Counted from the stretch's first letter, positions 1 to 3,915 are shown. The stretch is DNA of 5,329 nt from Candidatus Sigynarchaeota archaeon (GCA_030587525.1 JAUQYW010000193.1:1-5329); one strand, 5' to 3'. The notes: a model not told the origin generated them from the sequence alone. Translations and numbers: made by a program.

Positions 1-2
1 CA

Positions 3-545
3 ATTTTGAAAGACACACTAAAAATAATGCAGCATAGACGAAACGCCATAGCACACAATCATAGTGATCTAAATGACCCGGATAAGATAGTCATTTTTAA
101 TGATAACTATGGAGAAATAACATATCGAAGAGTTTTTACGAGAATTGGAAAGGAAGGTTATCAAAATCTCTATGAAATTATACGACAAATCGCGAATGTT
201 ATTTCAAGCTATAAAGATCGCGGCGATAAACATCCAAATACCGTGGAAATTTCGATTTTTTGGTTTATAATCTCGGCTTTGGGTATCGTGAATAAAGATA
301 ATCACCGATCAAACAAGCCGGTTATCGTTGGTTCGAATACGATCAACCCCGTTATATTTTATATAAATGGAAAGAGGCGTGGTGTAATGGTTCAGCATCC
401 GGTGCTCGGGCCACCGAAATCGAGGTTCGATTCCTCGCGCCTCTATCCCCTGGAAGAATGGTGCCGTGGTCGAGCGGATCAAGACGCTTGCGTGCGAAGC
501 AAGCAATCGCAGGTTCAATTCCTGCCGGTACCACGCTTTGCGTAA
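3..545 (+). CDS. HEPN-like protein, C-terminal part; open frame runs into tRNA genes (probably broken 3' end)
   Basis: The reading frame is open at the left edge, so the true start lies outside the window. Near its beginning it carries RRNAIAHNH, which resembles the R-x4-6-H catalytic motif of HEPN domains; many of these are RNA-cutting nucleases of toxin-antitoxin, abortive-infection or CRISPR systems. After that comes a plausible globular stretch up to roughly base 365. The frame then continues without a stop through the whole of tRNA-Pro and tRNA-Arg(GCG), ending at 543-545, so the last ~55 residues are tRNA sequence read as protein and are unlikely to be authentic. The stretch 1-370 is AT-rich, unlike the other protein genes here. 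I infer a foreign gene truncated at a tRNA locus; a one-base frameshift would bring it to a TAA at 364-366. The family assignment rests on one motif. Confidence 0.4.
   Translation: MLKDTLKIMQHRRNAIAHNHSDLNDPDKIVIFNDNYGEITYRRVFTRIGKEGYQNLYEIIRQIANVISSYKDRGDKHPNTVEISIFWFIISALGIVNKDNHRSNKPVIVGSNTINPVIFYINGKRRGVMVQHPVLGPPKSRFDSSRLYPLEEWCRGRADQDACVRSKQSQVQFLPVPRFA
373..445 (+). tRNA. tRNA-Pro (anticodon CGG)
   Basis: The acceptor stem pairs AGAGGCG (373-379) with CGCCTCT (438-444), and the discriminator is A445. The D-stem is 382-385 with 395-398, and its loop contains GG. The anticodon stem CGGTG/CACCG (400-404/412-416) closes the loop CTCGGGC, with T33, anticodon CGG at 407-409 and G37, as expected for proline. 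The T-arm is CGAGG-TTCGATT-CCTCG. No intron and no encoded CCA. This is the first gene of a four-tRNA island, with an AT-rich TATATTTTATATAAA-type stretch just upstream (352-367). The A1-U72 end pair is unusual for a tRNA-Pro. Confidence 0.88.
460..533 (+). tRNA. tRNA-Arg (anticodon GCG)
   Basis: The acceptor stem pairs GGTGCCG (460-466) with CGGTACC (526-532), including one G-U, and the discriminator is A533. The D-stem is GTC/GAC (469-471/483-485). The anticodon stem CTTGC/GCAAG closes the loop GTGCGAA, giving T33 and anticodon GCG for arginine CGC/CGU. The T-arm is GCAGG-TTCAATT-CCTGC. The first 15 bases are identical to the start of the next tRNA-Arg(TCG), so the two probably arose by duplication. 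A T-tract at 551-556 may end its transcript. Confidence 0.9.
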
Positions 546-585
546 CAATGTTTTTTCGTTATTCTTGCATTTATTTATAAATATT

Positions 586-661
586 GGTGCCGTGGTCGAG
601 AGGAGGAGGCACTTGCCTTCGGAGCAAGGAATACACGCGGGTTCGAATCCTGCCGGCACCT
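586..661 (+). tRNA. tRNA-Arg (anticodon TCG)
   Basis: The acceptor stem pairs GGTGCCG (586-592) with CGGCACC (654-660) without mismatch. The anticodon stem CTTGC/GCAAG closes the loop CTTCGGA, giving anticodon TCG at 619-621 for arginine CGA. The T-arm is GCGGG-TTCGAAT-CCTGC. The D-stem is GTC/GGC. It is a near paralogue of the upstream tRNA-Arg(GCG), sharing the 5' 15 bases and the anticodon stem. Odd points are an eight-base variable region and a T at the discriminator position (661), where arginine tRNAs normally carry A or G. Confidence 0.88.
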
Positions 662-681
662 CCACGACAATCTCCATCAAT

Positions 682-755
682 GGGCGTTTCGTCTAATCGG
701 AAAGGATGCCAGGCTTCTAACCTGGATGATAACAGTTCAAGTCTGTTAGCGCCCA
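682..755 (+). tRNA. tRNA-Arg (anticodon TCT)
   Basis: The acceptor stem pairs GGGCGTT (682-688) with AGCGCCC (748-754), and the discriminator is A755. The D-arm GTCTAATCGGAAAGGAT has the loop GG. The anticodon stem CCAGG/CCTGG closes the loop CTTCTAA, giving T33 and anticodon TCT for arginine AGA. The T-arm is AACAG-TTCAAGT-CTGTT. Its D-arm type (GTCTAAT) recurs in Arg(CCT) and Ala(AGC) of the second island. It ends the first island, 36 bases before the acetyltransferase gene. Confidence 0.92.
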
Positions 756-791
756 TATAAAAAGGCTAAAAAAAGAATAAAGGGACGAACA

Positions 792-1295
792 GTGAAACAC
801 ATAAACAGGATCATGCCAGCATTCACGTTCCACGAGTATCACGTGTTCACGGATGGCGAGATCGATGTCGCCGTCGAAAAACTGATGCGAGGCAGTCGCT
901 TGCGCCAGTGGGTGCCCTCGTACCATTTCAAGATCATGCTGCATGGAAAGACCGAGAAAATCGGGCGTGTCGACTTGCGCATCGGGTACATGGATAAACT
1001 CGTGCTCTACGGCGGCCACATCGGGTATGGCATCGACGAGGTGTTCCGCGGCCACGGGTACGCGGCCAAGGCGTGCCGCCTCATCAAGCAGGTAGCCATC
1101 GACCACCACATGGACGTGATCTGGATAACGTGCAACCCGGAAAACACTGCATCGCGGCGGACTTGCGAAAATATCGGCTGCCAGTTCGTCGAGATCATCG
1201 ATTTACCAAAAAACAACGACCAATACCGGCGCGGCGAGCGAAAGAAGTGCCGGTATCGATGGATCATCTACGGGGACAAGCCTGCCAAGGTTTGA
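792..1295 (+). CDS. GNAT-family N-acetyltransferase (COG3981-like)
   Basis: A 167-residue single-domain protein of usual GNAT length. The acetyl-CoA pyrophosphate-binding signature is visible as GGHIGYGIDEVFRGHGYAAK (residues 74-93), with the R-G-H-G-Y-A turn at 86-91. Further on, TCNPENTASRRTCENIG (113-129) matches the GNAT pattern of an N-x-A-S motif followed by a helix and G. The GGHIGYG block resembles the predicted acetyltransferases of COG3981; the acceptor substrate is unknown. I chose the GTG at 792 because AGGGAC sits at 781-786, five bases ahead; an ATG at 813 is the alternative. A TATAAAAA stretch (756-763) directly after tRNA-Arg(TCT) may be its promoter. Its position between tRNA islands is suggestive, but nothing in the protein shows that it acts on tRNA. 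Confidence 0.85.
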   Translation: MKHINRIMPAFTFHEYHVFTDGEIDVAVEKLMRGSRLRQWVPSYHFKIMLHGKTEKIGRVDLRIGYMDKLVLYGGHIGYGIDEVFRGHGYAAKACRLIKQVAIDHHMDVIWITCNPENTASRRTCENIGCQFVEIIDLPKNNDQYRRGERKKCRYRWIIYGDKPAKV

Positions 1296-1308
1296 AACCT
1301 CTTTTTTT
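1288..1308 (+). terminator. Hairpin plus T-tract terminator of the acetyltransferase gene
   Basis: AGGTT (1288-1292) pairs with AACCT (1296-1300) around the three bases TGA, which are the stop codon. Seven T follow at 1302-1308. Archaeal termination mainly needs the T-tract; the short hairpin may help. Confidence 0.5.
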
Positions 1309-1322
1309 CCTTTCTCAACCGC

Positions 1323-1355
1323 GGGCGTTGCACGGTTCAAACCCGTGAACGTCCA
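1323..1355 (+). ncRNA. tRNA minihelix: acceptor stem and T-arm only, G3:U70, A73
   Basis: GGGCGTT (1323-1329) pairs over all seven positions with AACGTCC (1348-1354), with G-U at the third pair. One base (G1330) separates it from a T-arm, CACGG-TTCAAAC-CCGTG (1331-1347), which has a canonical TTCRANY loop. A1355 sits at the discriminator position. D-arm and anticodon arm are absent: this is the top half of a tRNA as one 12-bp coaxial hairpin. G3:U70 with A73 is the alanine identity set, and artificial minihelices carrying it are known AlaRS substrates. Nothing upstream supplies the missing arms in cis. It could be a deletion pseudogene, a piece of a trans-spliced tRNA, an aminoacylatable small RNA, or a regulatory tRNA mimic ahead of the gene at 1384. 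That it is expressed is not shown. Confidence 0.6.
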
Positions 1356-1383
1356 TAGAAATAGCACACTAAAAGTGAGAATA

Positions 1384-1914
1384 ATGAACATCAATTCCGC
1401 GTTGAAGAAACTCAAGATCTTGCAAAACGAGCTTACCCGTCTGGAAACCATCCGCCAGGAAGGTTTCAGCGTCACGATCCCAAAAACCATGAAGCTCGAC
1501 GACGTGATGAAAAATCCTGGAGATTTCAAAATCATCCCATTTGCTGAAATCACGGCCAAGATCGGGAAGCTTGCAACCGAGATCTCGGGCTTGAAAGAAC
1601 AATTGCAGAAAACGAACGTAACCACTATCCTTCCAGTCCGCGTCGACGGTTTCGACGGCGAGATCACGCTCGCCCGGCTGAAGCTCATGGTCGACGAGTT
1701 CCGCTCCGAGCTCAAGCAGATGGATACGCTGAAGCGCGGGCGCGTTTTTTTCCCCGCTGCACGCAAGATGCTCACGTCGGAGGACGAGGAAAAGACGGTG
1801 GACCAGCTCGATACCCTCGAAATCGAGGCGATGATCAAGCAGCTGGATGACCGCAAGCGAGCCTTGGAAGACGTGCTCGAAAAGGCGAATTTCGAAACCC
1901 GGCTGGTTGATTGA
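1384..1914 (+). CDS. Coiled-coil protein, possibly DIP1984/DUF6847-like
   Basis: A 176-residue, highly charged, mostly helical protein without a signal peptide or membrane segment. Heptad-like stretches lie near residues 1-24 (LKKLKILQNELTRLETIRQE), in the middle (KIGKLATEISGLKEQLQKTN) and at the C-terminus (MIKQLDDRKRALEDVLEKAN). The order of helix, L-x3-L-x-KTN, helix, then L-D-D-R-x-R-x-L-E with a final E-K-A-N-F-E-T-R-L resembles the DIP1984 family, but this is recall, not a search; no biochemical role can be read from it. The ATG at 1384 is preferred because GTGAG lies at 1375-1379. A GTG at 1345 is in frame but would overlap the minihelix at 1323-1355. GC-rich coding matches the other protein genes. 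Confidence 0.75.
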   Translation: MNINSALKKLKILQNELTRLETIRQEGFSVTIPKTMKLDDVMKNPGDFKIIPFAEITAKIGKLATEISGLKEQLQKTNVTTILPVRVDGFDGEITLARLKLMVDEFRSELKQMDTLKRGRVFFPAARKMLTSEDEEKTVDQLDTLEIEAMIKQLDDRKRALEDVLEKANFETRLVD

Positions 1915-1961
1915 ACACATCATGCTCATCTCGTCACGCCGCGACGGCAGTTCTCGGCCTG

Positions 1962-2115
1962 ATTAGGTGGGGGTTGGATGGCAACTCCTGACCTTGAAAA
2001 GTCACCAGCTTGTGAACTGGCAAGAACGTGCTCTCAACGTGCGATCACGGCTCACGGTTCAACTCTGCATGGCTCAATGCTCAAGAATCCTTCGTCGTCC
2101 AACCTAATTTTTTTT
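1962..2115 (+). ncRNA. Candidate structured non-coding RNA with closing helix and poly-T end
   Basis: ATTAGGT (1962-1968) pairs with ACCTAAT (2102-2108), directly followed by a T-tract (2108-2120). Inside lie local hairpins: GGGGTTG/CAACTCC (1970-1976/1982-1988, seven pairs), TGAC/GTCA (1989-2004), CCAG/CTGG (2005-2020), CGTG-CGAT-CACG (2038-2049) and GCAT/ATGC (2067-2080). GAAC-GTG (2024-2030) can also pair with CAC-GGTTC (2053-2060) around a bulged G. The TGAC and CCAG hairpins show eight-base loops CTTGAAAA and CTTGTGAA, which look like Phe(GAA) and His(GTG) anticodon loops, but no tRNA frame could be fitted around them. An open frame across 1978-2319 looks spurious because it crosses tRNA genes. 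Not recognised as SRP, RNase P or 5S RNA. Hand folding overestimates structure. Confidence 0.4.
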
Positions 2116-2132
2116 CTTTTAATGCAAACCGC

Positions 2133-2205
2133 GGGTGCGTCGTCTAATGGACAGGATACCAGTTCCCTAAACTGGACGGTGGATGTTCGATTCATCCCGC
2201 ACCCG
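2133..2205 (+). tRNA. tRNA-Arg (anticodon CCT) with C33
   Basis: The acceptor stem pairs GGGTGCG (2133-2139) with CGCACCC (2198-2204) perfectly, and the discriminator is G2205. The D-arm GTCTAATGGACAGGAT is like that of Arg(TCT). The anticodon stem CCAGT/ACTGG closes the loop TCCCTAA, giving anticodon CCT at 2166-2168 for arginine AGG. The T-arm is GGATG-TTCGATT-CATCC. Position 33 is C instead of the almost universal U that makes the anticodon U-turn. Shifting the loop by one base destroys the stem, so C33 appears real. Confidence 0.88.
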
Positions 2206-2217
2206 TATTCCAACCAT

Positions 2218-2289
2218 AGCAGGATGGGAGAGTACCAGTCCGCCAGACTCATAATCTGGAAAACGACGGTGAAAATCCGTCTCCTGCTA
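2218..2289 (+). tRNA. tRNA-Met (anticodon CAT), probably initiator, with aberrant T- and D-loops
   Basis: The acceptor stem pairs AGCAGGA (2218-2224) with TCCTGCT (2282-2288), and the discriminator is A2289. The A1-U72 pair is typical of archaeal and eukaryotic initiators. The anticodon stem CCAGA/TCTGG closes the loop CTCATAA with anticodon CAT at 2250-2252. Two things are odd. The T-stem GACGG/CCGTC is intact but its loop is TGAAAAT, without T-psi-C. The D-loop (2230-2238, GAGTACCAG) has no GG. The usual G18-psi55 and G19-C56 elbow contacts therefore cannot form. It also lacks the three consecutive G-C pairs in the anticodon stem that mark most initiators, so elongator Met remains possible. 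Confidence 0.8.
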
Positions 2290-2309
2290 CTAGAATTCCC
2301 GCCACCAGA

Positions 2310-2382
2310 CTTGGCGTGACCGACCGGTTAAGGTACGCGGCCGTAGACCGCGGTTATGGAGGTTCAACCCCTCCCGCCAAGA
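2310..2382 (+). tRNA. tRNA-Tyr (anticodon GTA) with C33
   Basis: The acceptor stem pairs CTTGGCG (2310-2316) with CGCCAAG (2375-2381), and the discriminator is A2382. C1-G72 with A73 is the tyrosine identity of archaea and eukaryotes, and the five-base variable loop excludes a bacterial tRNA-Tyr. The D-stem is ACC/GGT with GG in the loop. The anticodon stem CGCGG/CCGCG closes the loop CCGTAGA, giving anticodon GTA. The T-arm is GGAGG-TTCAACC-CCTCC. Position 33 is C rather than U. Because amino-acid identity and anticodon agree, the C33 is not a frame error. Confidence 0.92.
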
Positions 2383-2403
2383 TTTCCATCAACATTCACG
2401 CGT

Positions 2404-2475
2404 GGGACCATCGTCTAATGGAAAGACCCCGGCCTAGCAAGCCGGCGACTTGGGGTTCAAATCCCCATGGCTCCA
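2404..2475 (+). tRNA. tRNA-Ala (anticodon AGC)
   Basis: The acceptor pairs GGGACCA (2404-2410) with TGGCTCC (2468-2474), with G3-U70, the alanine determinant, and A2475 as discriminator. The fourth pair is an A-C mismatch. The D-stem GTCT/AGAC and loop AATGGAA are regular. The anticodon stem CCGGC/GCCGG closes the loop CTAGCAA, giving T33 and anticodon AGC. The T-arm is TGGGG-TTCAAAT-CCCCA. An A at wobble position 34 is unexpected in an archaeon, where GGC normally reads alanine GCU/GCC; A34 would need deamination to inosine. The general body resembles a glycine tRNA, but G3-U70 supports alanine. Confidence 0.85.
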
Positions 2476-2510
2476 CTAACTATAAATCAAAATATTAAGA
2501 ATACATCAAC

Positions 2511-2655
2511 GCGCGGTTACCCGAGCGGTAAGGGGCTAGCCTAGAGTCTAGCTCGCCTATGGGGCTAGCTTCGAGAGCTTGCCCCCGAAGAGGGGCTAGC
2601 CTTGAGAGCTAGTAGTGCAGAAATGCCAACATCGGTTCGATTCCGATACCGCGCG
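2511..2655 (+). tRNA. tRNA-Ser gene with three tandem anticodon cassettes (AGA, CGA, TGA)
   Basis: The outer parts form one class II serine tRNA: acceptor GCGCGGT/ACCGCGC (2511-2517/2648-2654), discriminator G2655, D-stem CCC at 2520-2522 with loop GG, variable arm 2613-2630, and T-arm ATCGG-TTCGATT-CCGAT. Between D-loop and variable arm, where one anticodon arm belongs, stand three. The TGA copy is complete (CTAGC-CTTGAGA-GCTAG, 2596-2612). The CGA copy is nearly so (CTAGC-TTCGAGA-GCTTG, 2565-2581). The AGA copy has 5' strand and loop to G37 (2536-2546); removing 2547-2606, the canonical 37/38 intron site, would join it to A-GCTAG and give a perfect arm. Removing the 60 bases before copy three gives tRNA-Ser(TGA). 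Nearly the same body is used by tRNA-Ser(GCT) downstream. Simplest annotation: tRNA-Ser(TGA or AGA) with a 60-base intron. Confidence 0.8.
2532..2606 (+). repeat. Three tandem 15-nt anticodon cassettes in the tRNA-Ser gene
   Basis: The blocks 2532-2546, 2561-2575 and 2592-2606 share GGGGCTAGC-yTnGAG and differ only at block positions 10 (C, T, C) and 12 (A, C, T). These are tRNA positions 32 and 34; position 34 differs in all three. Spacing is 29 and 31 bases. Each block can supply the D-stem 3' strand (GGG), base 26, the anticodon-stem 5' strand and the loop through position 37. The C-run at 2582-2586 can pair with GGGG of copy two or of copy three, so alternative folds compete. Confidence 0.9.
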
Positions 2656-2670
2656 CCATTTTTTATTCAC

Positions 2671-2755
2671 GCACGGTTAGTCAAGTGGTATGGCGCTGGC
2701 TCGCTAAGCCAGTCGTGGAGAAATCCCAGCGTCGGTTCGATCCCGACACCGTGCG
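2671..2755 (+). tRNA. tRNA-Ser (anticodon GCT) with C33
   Basis: The acceptor stem pairs GCACGGT (2671-2677) with ACCGTGC (2748-2754), and the discriminator is G2755. The D-stem is GTC/GGC. The anticodon stem CTGGC/GCCAG closes the loop TCGCTAA, giving anticodon GCT at 2703-2705 for serine AGC/AGU. The long variable arm (2713-2730) has the core TGG-AGAAATC-CCA, almost the same as in the upstream serine gene. The T-arm is GTCGG-TTCGATC-CCGAC. Position 33 is C, not U. It is the last gene of the second island. Confidence 0.92.
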
Positions 2756-2762
2756 TTTTTTT
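2756..2762 (+). terminator. T-tract terminator after tRNA-Ser(GCT)
   Basis: Seven T directly follow the discriminator base, the usual archaeal poly-T stop signal. A similar T6 run (2659-2664) follows the preceding serine gene. Confidence 0.55.
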
Positions 2763-2772
2763 ACCTTTAAAA

Positions 2773-2823
2773 AGAGAGACGTGCTCTCTCAATAGAGAGA
2801 AGTCTAGAGACGTGATTCTCCTT
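2773..2823 (+). promoter_or_regulatory. Esterase leader with alternative hairpins and a looped-out SD
   Basis: AGAGAG (2773-2778), CTCTCT (2784-2789) and AGAGAG (2794-2799) allow two exclusive six-pair hairpins sharing the middle strand, with loops ACGTG and CAAT. Further on, GAGA (2807-2810) can pair with TCTC (2817-2820) and places CGTGAT, the likely Shine-Dalgarno (GTGAT, seven bases before the ATG), in the loop. GAGACGTG occurs twice (2776-2783, 2807-2814). This could regulate translation or be a protein-binding direct repeat; low-complexity GA/CT sequence could also explain it. Confidence 0.35.
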
Positions 2824-3915
2824 ATGCCAGTCGTGAACACGAAATTGCTCCGCAAAGACGTCCGCAAGGGCTTAAAACCGGCGCTGCCACTCCCGCTCCT
2901 AATCCAGGTCATCAAGTTCACCCGGCGGCCTGAAAACCGCGGCTTCAACTTCGTGAAGTTGCTTCGCACAATAGCAAAATATAACGAGACATATTATAAG
3001 GAACGGATCCAGAACAGTGATGACCCCGCTCTTAAAAAATATCTAAACGTGATATCGAAAGAAGAAATGGCCTTTGCCGCCCGGGGCCTGCGGCTCGTGA
3101 CTGAATGGAACGCGCAGGACGACTTGAAGAAAAAACCGATCTCGCTCGACATCAAGATCGAGCAGGTCGACGAGGCGGGCGTGCGGGGCGAGTGGGAGAT
3201 CCCGCCGAATGCCGCCCCGGACCGTGTATTGCTCTGGTTTCACGGCGGCGGGCAGATCCTCGGCACGCCCTTGAGCAGCCGGCAATGCTCAGCGGAGCTC
3301 GGGAAGCGTGGAAGGGCGAAAGTGTTCAGCCTGGACTACCGGCTCGCCCCGGAGCACCCGTTTCCAGAGGGGCTCGAAGACTGCGTTAATGCATACAAGT
3401 GGCTCTTGAAATCGTACAAGCCGGGGAACATGATCATTGCCGGCGAATCGGCCGGCGGGCAACATGTTCTGTCAAGCCTGCTGAAGATCAAGCAGGACGG
3501 GCTTCCACTCCCGGCTGGAGCCCTCTGCTGCGCCCCCGCCACCGATTATTACCACCAGGGCCCGACGTTCTTCGACAACATGGTAACCGACCCGGTCCTC
3601 GGCGATGCTGGGGTTTTTATGCTGTTCGATGCTTACCTGGCTGGGAAAGACCCGAAGGACCCCCTCGTCTCGCCTGTTTACGGCGACTTGGCCGGGTTGC
3701 CCCCCATCTTGCTCCAGGTGTCCACGATCGAGATGCTCCGGGACCATGCCGTGCGCTTTGTCGAAAAGGCAAGAGCCGCAGGCGTCGACATCACGCTCCA
3801 GGAATTCAAGGATATGACCCACGCGTTCCTTTCGGGCGGGTACAACGCTGGCTGGCCCGAGGTCGAGGATGGCTTTCAAAAGGCGGTTGCCTTCATAGAA
3901 AAAACATTTTATTAA
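2824..3915 (+). CDS. Alpha/beta hydrolase, HSL-type esterase/lipase
   Basis: A 363-residue carboxylic-ester hydrolase of the hormone-sensitive lipase family. HGGG at 140-143 supplies the oxyanion hole, GESAGG holds nucleophile Ser209, Asp307 lies in LRDHAVRF and His333 in MTHAFL, so the triad is complete and correctly ordered. SLDYRLAPEHPFP follows the HGGG block as in typical members. The N-terminal ~135 residues form the cap region and are longer than in minimal ~310-residue members. No signal peptide, so it is probably cytoplasmic; the ester substrate is unknown. The frame is open further upstream but would run back through tRNA-Ser genes. The ATG at 2824 is chosen because it follows the tRNA terminator and has GTGAT at 2812-2816. 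It is followed by a 68-base gap to the next same-strand gene. Confidence 0.92.
   Translation: MPVVNTKLLRKDVRKGLKPALPLPLLIQVIKFTRRPENRGFNFVKLLRTIAKYNETYYKERIQNSDDPALKKYLNVISKEEMAFAARGLRLVTEWNAQDDLKKKPISLDIKIEQVDEAGVRGEWEIPPNAAPDRVLLWFHGGGQILGTPLSSRQCSAELGKRGRAKVFSLDYRLAPEHPFPEGLEDCVNAYKWLLKSYKPGNMIIAGESAGGQHVLSSLLKIKQDGLPLPAGALCCAPATDYYHQGPTFFDNMVTDPVLGDAGVFMLFDAYLAGKDPKDPLVSPVYGDLAGLPPILLQVSTIEMLRDHAVRFVEKARAAGVDITLQEFKDMTHAFLSGGYNAGWPEVEDGFQKAVAFIEKTFY

Noticed and set aside
327..358. Possible tRNA ending in GGTTCGAATACGATCAACCCC
   Set aside because: No matching GGGGTTG acceptor strand upstream, the T-stem has a G-A in place of the G53-C61 pair, and no D-arm is visible. Kept only as a possible remnant in a finding.
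309..756. Minus-strand open frames with motifs such as GxGRIRTRV
   Set aside because: These are antisense readings of tRNA genes; the motifs are reverse-complement T-arms.
1203..1929. Minus-strand open frames opposite the coiled-coil gene
   Set aside because: Shadows of a GC-rich gene; the plus-strand frame has the SD and the coherent heptads.
1962..2108. Full tRNA-His(GTG) or tRNA-Phe(GAA) with ATTAGGT/ACCTAAT as acceptor
   Set aside because: No T-arm lies next to the 3' strand, and the anticodon-like loops have eight bases on four-pair stems.
1978..2498. Plus-strand open frames across the second tRNA island
   Set aside because: They run through several tRNAs with firm base pairing and have no protein-like pattern or SD.
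2511..2655. CRISPR-like or simple tandem repeat
   Set aside because: Only three short repeats, inside a tRNA frame and differing exactly at the wobble base; the tRNA explanation is far better.
2602..2823. N-terminal extension of the esterase
   Set aside because: The frame is open, but it would translate two tRNA-Ser genes and a terminator; the ATG at 2824 fits family start and SD.
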